From Winogradskyella aurantia (lineage in GTDB: Bacteria; Bacteroidota; Bacteroidia; Flavobacteriales; Flavobacteriaceae), in the NCBI RefSeq assembly GCF_002266855.1, contig NZ_NGJN01000001.1, positions 1-64,000 on the forward strand: 64,000 nucleotides of DNA, in the 5' to 3' direction. Positions 1 through 8,041 of this stretch are shown here, one piece after another; positions within the stretch are counted from its first letter, which is position 1; each line of letters opens with the position of its first letter. A program made the translations under genes and the position numbers. Below the pieces are notes generated by a model that saw nothing but the letters and a program-made list of their open reading frames with translations, was not told the origin of the DNA and searched no databases.

Positions 1-30
1 ACTCATGAATCTCGCAAGCACGATTTGATA

Positions 31-121
31 ACGTTCTGCTTGTCTTTAAAATTTATATGTAACTTTCAGTCACCATAAATTTTTAACCCAGAACGTCACT
101 GCGTTTAGCAGGGCGTTAGCT
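31..121. repeat. attC-like palindromic boundary element (first)
   Basis: An eight-base stem, ACGTTCTG at 31-38 and CAGAACGT at 89-96, is followed by a GTTAGCT box at 115-121. It lies 35 bp before the CPBP gene, so it occupies the place of a right-hand cassette boundary. The outer left arm is not clear, and the preceding gene is outside the window. The assignment rests mainly on the better copies further along. Confidence 0.4.
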
Positions 122-156
122 GCAAGCTGAAAATTAAACCAACTAAAAAAACATAC

Positions 157-1167
157 ATGAAAGAATTATTTACGTCTAAACCGATATTAAGTTTTATTCT
201 TGTAACGTTTGGTATCACATTTGCCTTTTGGTTTTTACCAGTTATCGTATCTCTGCCAAAAGATATAGGATTTGCCATGATACTTATAGGTTCTTGTGGC
301 CCTTTAATTGCAGGTTATCTTATTACAGTTATAAGTTCAAGAGAGAAAATAAAAGTAAATTCTAAACCAATTTTTATCTCTGTTATTATAGTAGTTGCTT
401 TGGTTCTCTTTTTGCGAATCTATTTTGTGAATAATGGATTAAGCGATGTTAATGGAAAAATACCAACCCTAACTGAAGTAAGTATTCTGGGTTATGTGTT
501 ATTTGGGATAGTTCTTTTTATTTTAGGTATCAATTTTAGTAATGCTCCCAATTTAAACTTAAAAGAAAACTATCTTAAGTCCTCGCTTTTTGAAAAAGGA
601 AAATCAAAGTGGTACATTATCGCCATTTTTTTAATTATTATATTTAGTCTAGGTAGTTACTTCATTGGTTATTTGTCAGGAATGGAAACAACTGACTTTA
701 TAATAAAGCCCGAACCTGTTTGGTTTATAGGTTTTTTTAGCACTTTTTTCTTTTTTGGTGGTAATGAAGAATTTGGCTGGCGAGGTTTTTTACAAAAAGA
801 ATTACAAAAAAAATACAATCCGCTAATTGGTGCTTTAATAATCTCATTTTTATGGAGTCTATGGCATCTTCCATTATATTATAATGGATTCTATTCAACA
901 GGTGGATTTATGGACTCACTTTCTCGCTTTATTTATACAATTCCAATTGCTTTTATTTTCACTTGGTTATATAATAAATCTTCATATTCTATTCTCGCAG
1001 TTATTTTGTTACACGCTATGTTGAATAATTTTAGTAAGGCATTCGGTAATTCACAAATAATATTTTTGGTAATCACATTGATATTCAATGTTTTCTGCAT
1101 AATCAATGATAAAATGTGGAAGAAAAAAGACTATCACCACATCTATAAAAATAATGAAATTGGCTAA
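157..1167 (+). CDS. CPBP family intramembrane metalloprotease
   Basis: Polytopic membrane protein of 336 residues with about eight hydrophobic segments. The three CPBP (Abi/CAAX protease, PF02517) motifs are present: EExxxR near residues 204-209, an FxxxxWH-type histidine near 236, and an HAxxNN motif near 286. Family members are glutamate-type intramembrane endopeptidases; bacterial ones act in bacteriocin immunity, signalling or protein maturation, and the substrate here is unknown. It is the first complete gene of the cassette-like array and is followed 8 bp after its stop by a palindrome arm. The start is the ATG at 157, preceded by an A-rich stretch with no clear Shine-Dalgarno site, as usual in this phylum. 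Confidence 0.85.
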   Translation: MKELFTSKPILSFILVTFGITFAFWFLPVIVSLPKDIGFAMILIGSCGPLIAGYLITVISSREKIKVNSKPIFISVIIVVALVLFLRIYFVNNGLSDVNGKIPTLTEVSILGYVLFGIVLFILGINFSNAPNLNLKENYLKSSLFEKGKSKWYIIAIFLIIIFSLGSYFIGYLSGMETTDFIIKPEPVWFIGFFSTFFFFGGNEEFGWRGFLQKELQKKYNPLIGALIISFLWSLWHLPLYYNGFYSTGGFMDSLSRFIYTIPIAFIFTWLYNKSSYSILAVILLHAMLNNFSKAFGNSQIIFLVITLIFNVFCIINDKMWKKKDYHHIYKNNEIG

Positions 1168-1174
1168 AGCCAGC

Positions 1175-1300
1175 AGCTAACAACGTATATAAAAAATAGC
1201 TGTTTTAATCGCTTAAAGGAACGAAAATTAATAAAGTAAAGGCTATTGTTAAACTGGAAAATTAGTGCGTAAAATCCGCTACTTTTCATACACAACAACG
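1175..1300. repeat. attC-like palindromic boundary element
   Basis: The left arm, GCTAACAACGTATATAAA at 1176-1193, starts 8 bp after the CPBP stop codon. The inner partner arm, CTACTTTTCATACAC near 1279-1293, is an imperfect reverse complement of the left arm. The usual GTTRNNN end box is not next to it; instead the 405-bp repeat follows directly. A GTTAGTG box occurs only at the far end of that repeat (1697-1703). The 561-bp gap between genes therefore holds one boundary element plus the repeat. Confidence 0.5.
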
Positions 1301-1706
1301 ATGATAACACATTATTCATGTCACTTTTATTGCATTAAATAGGTATTCATCTATTCGCTCCGCTCGGGTCGCCAAAGGCGAACTTTAATCTGCGCTGCTT
1401 CGCAGCCAAAGCATCTTAAAGTAAATGTGTTATCATCACAAGGGTTAAATACCTTGTATTAACGAACTCAATAATCTTAATGTATTTATGAATACTTTGC
1501 ATGTGGCCCTGGCCCTCGAATTCCCAATCTAATAAATTCTACAATATACACCTCGCCTCCCGAGGCTAATTGACGACCAATAATTAGAGAGTATAAGGAG
1601 GTCCTCTTCTCTAATTATTGTTTTAGAATTTATTATCTTTTCATTCTCGTACCAGAACAGAGCCTGTCTCGACGTAAGGAGAGATTTAACCCTTGTGTTA
1701 GTGGCA
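1301..1706. repeat. 405-bp structured repeat, copy 1
   Basis: Near-duplicate of 9911-10313, about 90% identical by eye, and found between cassette genes both times. It contains nested inverted repeats. GATGATAACACATT at the left pairs with AATGTGTTATCATC near 1424-1437. CACAAGGGTTAAA near 1438-1450 pairs with TTTAACCCTTGTG near 1685-1697. A 14-bp perfect stem, CAATAATTAGAGAG with CTCTAATTATTG, lies near 1579-1623. Small hairpins TCGCCAAAGGCGA, CTGCGctgcttCGCAG and CCTCGcctccCGAGG also occur. No intact long ORF exists in this copy. It may be a structured RNA gene, a non-autonomous mobile element or an elaborate recombination site; the sequence does not decide between these. Confidence 0.6.
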
Positions 1707-1728
1707 ATTAGAAAATGAGTTTAACCAT

Positions 1729-3189
1729 ATGAGAATTTTATGTTTGATTATCTTATTTAGTTTGTTTTGGAGTTGCATAGACAACCAAAATGGCAGCACA
1801 AATACGACATCATCAAAAATTGAGTTTGTTAAGCCACTATCAAGTCTGGATTCATTGAAAGAGCGTTTAGCTAATTTAGGTCGTTACAATGCACTTAGTG
1901 TAGCCTTAATAAGACCGGACACTACAGTTATTTGGAATTTCGGTTCAGCAGATGAATCCTCACTATTTCGCGTTGGTTCTGTAACTAAGTCCTTGACAGG
2001 ATTGTCTATTTTAAAGTTGGTAGAGCAAGGTAAGATATCTCTAAATGATACGCTTATTCAACTAATTCCTGAACTCCCTTTCTCTAATAAATTTGATGAG
2101 CCTATTCTACTCAAACATGTTTTAGAAGCAAGTGCAGGGTTTGTTAGTTATAGGGATGGAGATTTTATCATCGACCCAAATTTTGATACATTATCTGTGA
2201 GCGAATTGCTCGTAAATATGCCGTATAAATTTGAATCTACTTGGAGACCCGGAACATTTACTGCCTACCATACAGTCGGCCCATTAATCAGCGGATATGT
2301 CATAGAGGATAAGTCAAATATGAGCTACAGTGATTTTGTAGAAACTCATTTTTTTAATCCACTTGACATGCCGCGCTCAACATTCTTTGTCAACGATGAT
2401 GTAAAAAAATCACTGGTAAATTATCAGGACAGCACCTATGAATACGTAAAAGCGCGGCCTGCAGCGGCCTTAAACACCTCAACTTCTGAATTTACCCATT
2501 TCCTTCAAATGCTTATAAATAATGGTGTTTACAATGGAAAACAAGTACTTTCTAAAGAGAGTATTGACAGGTTTGAAACCTCCACATCCAACCTGGCAGT
2601 CAATAAGCTTGAAATAACGGATGGGCACGGCATAAATAATTGGTCTATGTATCATAACGGAATACGGTATCAAACACATGCTGGGGAAATCACACCGGGC
2701 TACTTAGCACAATATGCATATTCCAGAACTTATAAGACAGCTTATGTTTTTATGATACAAGGTGTAAGTGAACGTGCATTAAAAGTTCTCAATAATCAGA
2801 TACTACCATATCTGCATCCCCAAATAGCTGAGTCACCAATAAAAAAAATCACACCTGAAGAAGAAAATAAATTCATCGGTTGTTATGAAAAAGTTCAAAA
2901 AAGCCGAATTACAAGGCCTGCTTTTAAAATTGAAATCATCAGGGATTCAACTGGTCAACTTGCAGTGCTCGACAATAACTTCGATAATCCACCACACGTA
3001 AAACCACTAAAACCTACAGATAAAGAATATATTTATATAGATGATAATCCTAAGAATAATTTCTCCATAAACGGACAGACCAGATACGCTCTGGTGACCG
3101 ATGAGAACGACCAAATGGTTATCCAAAAATTATCTTATCCGTGGGATGCATATAAAAGAATTCCTTGTGATAAAAATAACAGCCACTAA
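1729..3189 (+). CDS. beta-lactamase-fold serine hydrolase, lipoprotein
   Basis: A 486-residue predicted lipoprotein; the signal peptide ends in a lipobox with Cys16. It has a beta-lactamase/class C penicillin-binding-protein fold (PF00144). The nucleophile motif is S84-V-T-K87, and a HAGE motif occupies the position of the third (KTG/HxG) motif near residue 313. The second motif, normally Y-x-N, reads Y-H-T here. A C-terminal extension follows the catalytic domain. Family members act as esterases, D-aminopeptidases or peptidoglycan-related enzymes, and beta-lactam resistance should not be assumed. The stop codon TAA lies inside the R''-like box (CACTAAC) of the next boundary element, as in compact integron cassettes. 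Confidence 0.85.
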   Translation: MRILCLIILFSLFWSCIDNQNGSTNTTSSKIEFVKPLSSLDSLKERLANLGRYNALSVALIRPDTTVIWNFGSADESSLFRVGSVTKSLTGLSILKLVEQGKISLNDTLIQLIPELPFSNKFDEPILLKHVLEASAGFVSYRDGDFIIDPNFDTLSVSELLVNMPYKFESTWRPGTFTAYHTVGPLISGYVIEDKSNMSYSDFVETHFFNPLDMPRSTFFVNDDVKKSLVNYQDSTYEYVKARPAAALNTSTSEFTHFLQMLINNGVYNGKQVLSKESIDRFETSTSNLAVNKLEITDGHGINNWSMYHNGIRYQTHAGEITPGYLAQYAYSRTYKTAYVFMIQGVSERALKVLNNQILPYLHPQIAESPIKKITPEEENKFIGCYEKVQKSRITRPAFKIEIIRDSTGQLAVLDNNFDNPPHVKPLKPTDKEYIYIDDNPKNNFSINGQTRYALVTDENDQMVIQKLSYPWDAYKRIPCDKNNSH

Positions 3190-3316
3190 CAACGGCTATA
3201 ATTCATTGATAGAGTCCAACTCCAATAAAAATTGTATTTTTAAAAACGGCTGATTTATGCGGTAGAAAATTTCTTGATTTTCTACCGCAACGAAATCATA
3301 GCCTGAACCATTAGGC
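3184..3316. repeat. attC-like palindromic boundary element
   Basis: The left arm is CACTAACAACGGCTATAAT (3184-3202), overlapping the stop codon of the preceding gene. The right arm is ATCATAGCCTGAACCATTAGGC (up to 3316), described in parts: ATCATAGCC pairs with GGCTATAAT, then a short spacer, then ATTAGGC opposite CACTAAC. A perfect 12-bp inner stem pairs TGCGGTAGAAAA (3258-3269) with TTTTCTACCGCA (3278-3289). The unequal spacers between the outer and inner boxes resemble the extrahelical bases of attC sites. The next gene starts 21 bp later. Confidence 0.6.
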
Positions 3317-3337
3317 TCAATAAAAAAACCATAGAAT

Positions 3338-4672
3338 ATGTTAAAAAGTAAAGTGTCACTAAATGCAATTATAATTTTCAGTTTTCTTCTATTAATTGGA
3401 TGTAAACAGCAAGTCAAAGAGCTCACATTAGAAGAAAAAATTGCATTAGCTGTAGAATCAAGAAAAATTCCCACATCAAAAGACCATAAAATAATCTTTA
3501 CGGTTCCTGAATCGCTTATTGGAAGAGGACCTCAAATAACAGAGGTATTTAGCCATATGGAAAACTATATTCCTACTGTTCTGATAGAAAAAGGAAATAC
3601 AAAAACAATAAAGCTTCCAGAAAATATAAGTCAAACCCTCGGTCAAGAGATTCTCACCAGTGCCTTCTTTGAAAAGGAAACATCACTTGACCAAATTTGC
3701 TATGAAAAACAAGTTAATGGTGTAATTGTTCTTCACAAAGGACAAGTGGTTTATGAAGGGTATCCCGAAATGGAACCTTCTGACAAGCATTTTCTTGGTT
3801 CTGTGAGTAAAACATTTTTAGGAACCGTAATAGCACATTTGGCAGATGAAGGAAAACTTAACGAACAAGATCCGATTGGGAAGCATATTACAGAGTTTAA
3901 GGATAAGCCATTGGCAAATGTAACTATTGAAAATTTGTTAAGGATGACCTCAGGAATCAACTGCAGAGAAAGCGATGAGGGATCCTTTACTGACCCAAAC
4001 CATTGTTTTTACAAATTACTTCAGCATTCTGCGGTTTATACAGAGCCAAATCCTGGATTTGAAGAGAGCCTAATAGAATTATTGTCCAATTCGGGAAAAA
4101 TTGAACCCGCTGGGCAAACCTTCGATTATACTTCCGCCAATTCTGTTATTCTGACTACTATCGCTGAAAGAGTTTCTTCTAAACCTTTTCATGAGTTGGT
4201 TCAGGACTATATATGGACAAGAATCGGAGCTGAAGATGATGCAAGGGTAACGCTATCCAGTACTGGTGTTGCTGGAAGTTACGGTCCAATGCTAATGCGC
4301 TTAAGAGATCTTGCCAGATATGGACTGGCCTTTACAGATGACGCTCCTACAAAAATAGCATCGGCACGATATTTAAATCAAATTCATACTGGAGATAGAG
4401 CATTATTTAGATCTGAAGGAGGAACAGATCAGCATTTGAGGAAAAAATATTATGAAGGTCAAGGTGCAGATTTTCAAAGCTATCATTGGGATGTGATTTT
4501 TGAAGATGGCGACTTCCTTAAAACTGGGTTTGGAGGTCAGGGTCTTTACATATCACCAACAAAAAGATTGGTTATTGCTTTTTTTAGTGCAAAAAAGAAT
4601 GAGACGAATAATAACATGTATATGACAGCCCTTGTCCGTAGTTTGGCATTACTTGAGCAATTTAAAGAATAA
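3338..4672 (+). CDS. beta-lactamase-fold serine hydrolase, lipoprotein
   Basis: A 444-residue predicted lipoprotein (lipobox Cys22) of the PF00144 family and the second of three in this array. The nucleophile motif is S155-V-S-K158 and the second motif Y264-T-S-A-N. The C-terminal segment near residue 400 has GFGGQGLY, at the place of the third motif. Sequence between the signal peptide and the catalytic domain (about residues 25-120) is extra compared with the smallest members. It is likely periplasmic or outer-membrane anchored, and its substrate is unknown. It is not a close duplicate of the 1,729 or 6,861 genes, so these are separate acquisitions rather than a recent tandem duplication. 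Confidence 0.82.
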   Translation: MLKSKVSLNAIIIFSFLLLIGCKQQVKELTLEEKIALAVESRKIPTSKDHKIIFTVPESLIGRGPQITEVFSHMENYIPTVLIEKGNTKTIKLPENISQTLGQEILTSAFFEKETSLDQICYEKQVNGVIVLHKGQVVYEGYPEMEPSDKHFLGSVSKTFLGTVIAHLADEGKLNEQDPIGKHITEFKDKPLANVTIENLLRMTSGINCRESDEGSFTDPNHCFYKLLQHSAVYTEPNPGFEESLIELLSNSGKIEPAGQTFDYTSANSVILTTIAERVSSKPFHELVQDYIWTRIGAEDDARVTLSSTGVAGSYGPMLMRLRDLARYGLAFTDDAPTKIASARYLNQIHTGDRALFRSEGGTDQHLRKKYYEGQGADFQSYHWDVIFEDGDFLKTGFGGQGLYISPTKRLVIAFFSAKKNETNNNMYMTALVRSLALLEQFKE

Positions 4673-4688
4673 ATTAGTTAAATACTGA

Positions 4689-4819
4689 GCTTAACACCTT
4701 TTAAAATTAATTGCTAATGCAAACCTACTTACGAAAGTCCTCGTGGACTTTCTATTCGGTTTTTATTTGCTAAATTACCTGCTAGACCACCCAACGAATC
4801 ATATACAAGACCGTTACCA
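4689..4819. repeat. attC-like palindromic boundary element
   Basis: A degenerate left arm, GCTTAACACC with AAAATTAATTGC, begins 17 bp after the stop codon. The right arm, ATCATATACAAGACC, ends in the GTTACCA box at 4813-4819. The inner part carries a short stem near AAAGTCCtcgtGGACTTT (4733-4750). The right arm matches that of the 5,697-5,827 element closely, which supports a shared origin. The remainder of the 305-bp gap is the DUF6090 leader at 4868-4977. Confidence 0.5.
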
Positions 4820-4867
4820 CACATTTTGACCAACCAATAAGATTCCCGCTTTCTCGGGAAATAGAAT

Positions 4868-4977
4868 ATGATAAAATTCTTTAGATTATCGAAACAAAAA
4901 TTTTGCAAAGCAAAATCAAAGGTCTGGTAGAGCTTGGGTTGAGATAGCCGCTTGCGGAAAAAATAGAAACCTGAAAT
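4868..4977 (+). promoter_or_regulatory. structured leader of DUF6090 gene, copy 1
   Basis: This closely matches 12050-12158 and ends at the DUF6090 start codon. It contains TTTTGCaaaGCAAAA and a GGTCT/AGAGC hairpin that is imperfect in this copy. The conserved string GAGATAGCCGC follows, with the CCGcttgCGG stem. It opens with ATGATAAAATTC, resembling the DUF6090 start itself. An extra A in the run at 4896-4900 shifts the short reading frame that is intact in the third copy, so the conserved part is more likely RNA structure than peptide. A separate hairpin TCCCGctttctCGGGA lies just upstream (about 4842-4859). Confidence 0.5.
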
Positions 4978-5685
4978 ATGATTAAGTTTTTTAGACGAAT
5001 TAGATATGACCTTATGAAAAAAAACAAATCTGGAAAGTATTTGAAATATGCTATTGGGGAAATTGTATTAGTTGTTATCGGAATTTTAATTGCACTTCAA
5101 ATCAACAATTGGAATGAACAACGAAAAAGTAATATAAAATCAACGGTATTTCTCAATAGCCTGAAAAATGACTTAAAAAATGACTTTTCACAAATGGACA
5201 GCATCTATAGATTCAGAATGCAAAGAGAAAAAATTTTTGAATTATTAAACCAAGAAATTGAATTCTATTCAGAGGGAAGCAAAAATCTTATAGATTCTTT
5301 ATATTCAGAAACACAAGGCAGAAACCCAACATTTTTTCCAACCGTTGGTGCCTATAATGGCGCCCTTAATTCTGGAACCTTTGAAGACTTAAATAATGAA
5401 GCATTAAAACAATCCATAAGAAGCTTATACGAACACTACTATAAACGATTATTTTATAATGGAGAAAAATTGGATGATAGAGTTGAGAAAATAAGTTGGG
5501 AGCACCTCACTTTTTTTAATAAAAGTAAATCAAAAATATTCGACCCAACAGTCATTCAATCGGGGCAACTTTTGGCTCAATCTGAATATTTAAGGACAAC
5601 CAATAATATATATATCGAATTATTAATCACGAATAAAAGTCAAATAAAACAAGTAATGAGCTTAATTGAAAAAGAGCTTAATTAA
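4978..5685 (+). CDS. DUF6090 family single-pass membrane protein (copy 1 of 3)
   Basis: 235 residues. The N-terminus, MIKFFRRIRYDLMKKNKSG, is basic. It is followed by one hydrophobic helix at about residues 25-42 (IGEIVLVVIGILIALQINNWNE) and a long charged, mostly helical domain without cysteines or recognisable catalytic motifs. This is the layout of the DUF6090 family, which is abundant in Bacteroidota and of unknown function. Three copies occur in this array, each with the same type of leader; the first 45 residues are strongly conserved between copies and the C-terminal domains diverge. The protein is probably anchored in the inner membrane with the C-terminal domain outside the cytoplasm (inference from the basic N-terminus). 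Confidence 0.85.
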   Translation: MIKFFRRIRYDLMKKNKSGKYLKYAIGEIVLVVIGILIALQINNWNEQRKSNIKSTVFLNSLKNDLKNDFSQMDSIYRFRMQREKIFELLNQEIEFYSEGSKNLIDSLYSETQGRNPTFFPTVGAYNGALNSGTFEDLNNEALKQSIRSLYEHYYKRLFYNGEKLDDRVEKISWEHLTFFNKSKSKIFDPTVIQSGQLLAQSEYLRTTNNIYIELLITNKSQIKQVMSLIEKELN

Positions 5686-5696
5686 AAATAACGAAA

Positions 5697-5827
5697 GAAA
5701 AACACAGTATATGAGCTATCGCTTATCCTCGCTTACTTGGAAACTCCTTCAGATTTTCTAAAGCCAGTTTTTATTTAGAGAGGTTCGTGCCACGACACGC
5801 CATAGCTCATATACATAACCGTTACCA
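5697..5827. repeat. attC-like palindromic boundary element
   Basis: The left arm, AACACAGTATATGAGCTATCGC, begins 16 bp after the DUF6090 stop. The right arm, GCCATAGCTCATATAC, is its near-perfect reverse complement (14 of 15 bases around GCTCATATAC). It is followed by ATAACC and the GTTACCA box at 5821-5827. The next gene starts only 7 bp later, the tightest boundary in the array. Confidence 0.6.
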
Positions 5828-5833
5828 CCAATT

Positions 5834-6646
5834 ATGAAAATGAGAATGTATAAATTATTAATTATCGCCATTTTATTTTTAGTCTCTTGTAAACCAAAAG
5901 AAGAAATAAAAAATGATTTCATCTCGTTTGATGGAACTAAAATTGCTTATTCTGACCATGGAAACGGAAAAACTGTTTTACTAATTCATGGTTTTATAGT
6001 CGATGGCAATTATAATTGGGGGAAATCGGAATTAAAAAAACAACTGATTAACCAAGGCTACAGAGTTATTGTACCAGATTTGCGAGGTAATGGAAATTCA
6101 GATAAACCTGTTGATGAAAATGCTTATAAAAATAATGCCGAGATAAAAGATTTAATGGCGCTGATTGACCATTTACAAACTGACGAATATATGGCTATAG
6201 GCTACTCAAGAGGCGCAATTGTTCTTGCAAACTTGGTTACCAAAGATAAGCGAATCACCAAAGCTGTATTTGGAGGAATGGGAATTGGATTTACGAATCC
6301 AAATTGGCACAGACGAATTGAATTTGGAAATGTCTTTTCTGGACGGACTGAACCAAATGAAATGACAAGAGGAGCTGTAGACTTTGCAAAAAATCTCGAT
6401 GTGAACTTTAAAATAATGGGTTATTTACAGGACTATCAACCTGAAACGACAGTTACTGAACTTAATAATATTGAGATAGAGACTTTGATAATTTGTGGAG
6501 ATGAGGATTTAGATAATGGAAATCCGAAAGAACTACAAGAACAATTACCGAATAGTAAATTGAGTCTCGTTAGTGGAGACCATATGAGTACACCTTTTTC
6601 AATGGCATTCGCCGAATCGATTATTGAATTTCTTAATGAAAAATAA
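5834..6646 (+). CDS. alpha/beta-fold hydrolase, lipoprotein
   Basis: A 270-residue predicted lipoprotein (lipobox Cys19) with a complete alpha/beta-hydrolase catalytic set. The oxyanion-hole HG lies near residues 52-53, followed by DLRGNGNS. The nucleophile elbow is G-Y-S125-R-G. The acid is in CGDED (Asp223 or Asp225) and the base is His250 in SGDH. The closest general group is the PF00561/PF12697 esterases and haloperoxidase-like hydrolases; the substrate cannot be told. It is a stand-alone cassette between two palindromes. The ATG at 5834 is used because the lipoprotein signal follows at once; a second ATG at 5840 is also possible. Confidence 0.85.
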   Translation: MKMRMYKLLIIAILFLVSCKPKEEIKNDFISFDGTKIAYSDHGNGKTVLLIHGFIVDGNYNWGKSELKKQLINQGYRVIVPDLRGNGNSDKPVDENAYKNNAEIKDLMALIDHLQTDEYMAIGYSRGAIVLANLVTKDKRITKAVFGGMGIGFTNPNWHRRIEFGNVFSGRTEPNEMTRGAVDFAKNLDVNFKIMGYLQDYQPETTVTELNNIEIETLIICGDEDLDNGNPKELQEQLPNSKLSLVSGDHMSTPFSMAFAESIIEFLNEK

Positions 6647-6650
6647 CAGT

Positions 6651-6842
6651 GGCTAACAACGGCTATAGTTCATGACGGCTGAAATTGCTTATGCCAATTC
6701 GCACTTTGTGCTCGTGCCCTAATCGGAATTTCGAGCCTTTTTGCTAAATTTACGGTTTGCTACCGCCAGTCGCTTCGCTCGTGTCGGCGGAATGATATTC
6801 GTCTACCATTCCTCAACGAAACCATAGCTAAAAGCGTTAGCA
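6651..6842. repeat. attC-like palindromic boundary element (clearest copy)
   Basis: The left arm GGCTAACAACGGCTATAG (6651-6668) starts 4 bp after the stop. The right arm CCATAGCTAAAAGC ends in GTTAGCA (6836-6842). GGCTAAC and GTTAGCA are complementary apart from the last base, and CTATAG pairs with CATAG, with unequal spacers between them as in attC sites. The inner part has further stems, for example around CGCACTTTGTGCTCG and CCGCCAGTCG with CGGCGG. The length, 192 bp, is at the long end for attC sites. Confidence 0.65.
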
Positions 6843-6860
6843 ATAATTTAAACCAACCAA

Positions 6861-8030
6861 ATGAAAAATGACCTTTTATTAATAGCATTTGTTTTCCTTC
6901 TAATTTCCTGCAAGAATTCCAATGATAAAAAAGCGGAAACAAACGCAACAAGTTTGAAAGAACTAGAATTAAAATTAGATTCACTTTTCAATTTAAAAAT
7001 CGGAATAAACGAACCTGGCGCTGCTTTATTTATTGCTCATAATCAAGAAATGATTATAGGAAAAGGTTATGGTTTAAGAGATTTAGAAAATAAAAAGCCT
7101 ATTACCATTAATACTAATATGAGAATGGCTTCTGTGAGTAAACAATTTACTGCTTTATGTGTTTTAAGTCTTGTAGACAAGGGCTTACTTTCCTTGAATG
7201 ATTCCATAACAAAGTATTGGAATTATCCTGTTTTTGAGAACATTACCGTTGAACAATTAATAAACCATACATCGGGAATTGCTGACTATGAAGCTTATTT
7301 CGATAACAATTGGGACAGGAGCAAAATAGTGGAAAATAAAGATGTTTTAGAATGGCTAGCTACAAATCCAAAACCATTATTCGAATCAGGCAAAGGTTGG
7401 GAATATTCTAATACTGCTTATCTTGTTTTAGCCTTATTGGTCGAGAAAGTTTCTGGAGAGGAATTCTCGAATTATGCCAAGAAAAATATTTTTGACAAAG
7501 CTGGTATGAAAGAAACCAACTTTTATAATCTAGCAAATCCAATAGAAATTAAAGAAAGAGCATTTTGCTATGAAAAAGACAGTATAGATAATTGGAAAAA
7601 AGTTGATGGCTGGTATATGAACGGAATAATGGGAGATGGAGCAGTATATACAAGTGCAAATGACTATCTAGAATATGACAATACATTGCGCAATAGTGTT
7701 TTGCTCTCAAAAAATACAGATAGTTTAATTTTTAAACCAAGTTCAACACTGCCAAAAGAATGGCCGAAAACGAACCCATTTGTGGAAAGGTTTTCATTTT
7801 TAGCGAAGAGTAAATTAAGTTATGGTATGGGATGGTTTATTAATAAAGATTTCGCAATGCATACGGGAGGTTGGTATGGAACAAGAACTGTAGTTGTGAG
7901 AGAACTTGAGCGACCTTTAACTATTGCAATATTTATGAATTCAAATTCATCATTTAACGAATTAATAAACGAGACATACAAGTTAGTAAACGAATATATA
8001 AAAACTACTGCTAACAATGACTATAAGTAA
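6861..8030 (+). CDS. beta-lactamase-fold serine hydrolase, lipoprotein
   Basis: A 389-residue predicted lipoprotein (Cys17) and the third PF00144 protein of the array. It has the most canonical motifs: S91-V-S-K94, Y182-S-N184 and HTGG near residue 333. Class C beta-lactamases, DD-peptidases and esterases share this arrangement; the overall length and lipoprotein anchor fit the broad Bacteroidota serine-hydrolase group rather than an AmpC enzyme. The last eight codons encode TANNDYK and contain a GCTAACAAT half-palindrome, so the coding end overlaps an old boundary element. Gene 8,042 follows after 11 bp, unlike the other boundaries. Confidence 0.85.
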   Translation: MKNDLLLIAFVFLLISCKNSNDKKAETNATSLKELELKLDSLFNLKIGINEPGAALFIAHNQEMIIGKGYGLRDLENKKPITINTNMRMASVSKQFTALCVLSLVDKGLLSLNDSITKYWNYPVFENITVEQLINHTSGIADYEAYFDNNWDRSKIVENKDVLEWLATNPKPLFESGKGWEYSNTAYLVLALLVEKVSGEEFSNYAKKNIFDKAGMKETNFYNLANPIEIKERAFCYEKDSIDNWKKVDGWYMNGIMGDGAVYTSANDYLEYDNTLRNSVLLSKNTDSLIFKPSSTLPKEWPKTNPFVERFSFLAKSKLSYGMGWFINKDFAMHTGGWYGTRTVVVRELERPLTIAIFMNSNSSFNELINETYKLVNEYIKTTANNDYK

Positions 8031-8033
8031 TTG
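8010..8033. repeat. orphan left half of an attC-like element
   Basis: GCTAACAATGACTATAAGTAATTG matches the left arm of the other boundary elements but lies inside the last codons and stop codon of the preceding gene. No right arm follows before the next ATG, 9 bp on. The simplest reading is a deletion that removed the rest of the element and joined two cassettes. Confidence 0.4.
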
Positions 8034-8041
8034 TTCAAAAT

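Noticed and set aside
3196-3474. 92-codon minus-strand ORF
   Set aside because: It runs across an attC-like palindrome and antisense to the start of the serine hydrolase at 3,338. Its reading follows from the palindrome and there is no protein-like pattern.
4733-4750. Hairpin AAAGTCC/GGACTTT as a terminator
   Set aside because: It lies inside the attC-like element and has no T run on its 3' side.
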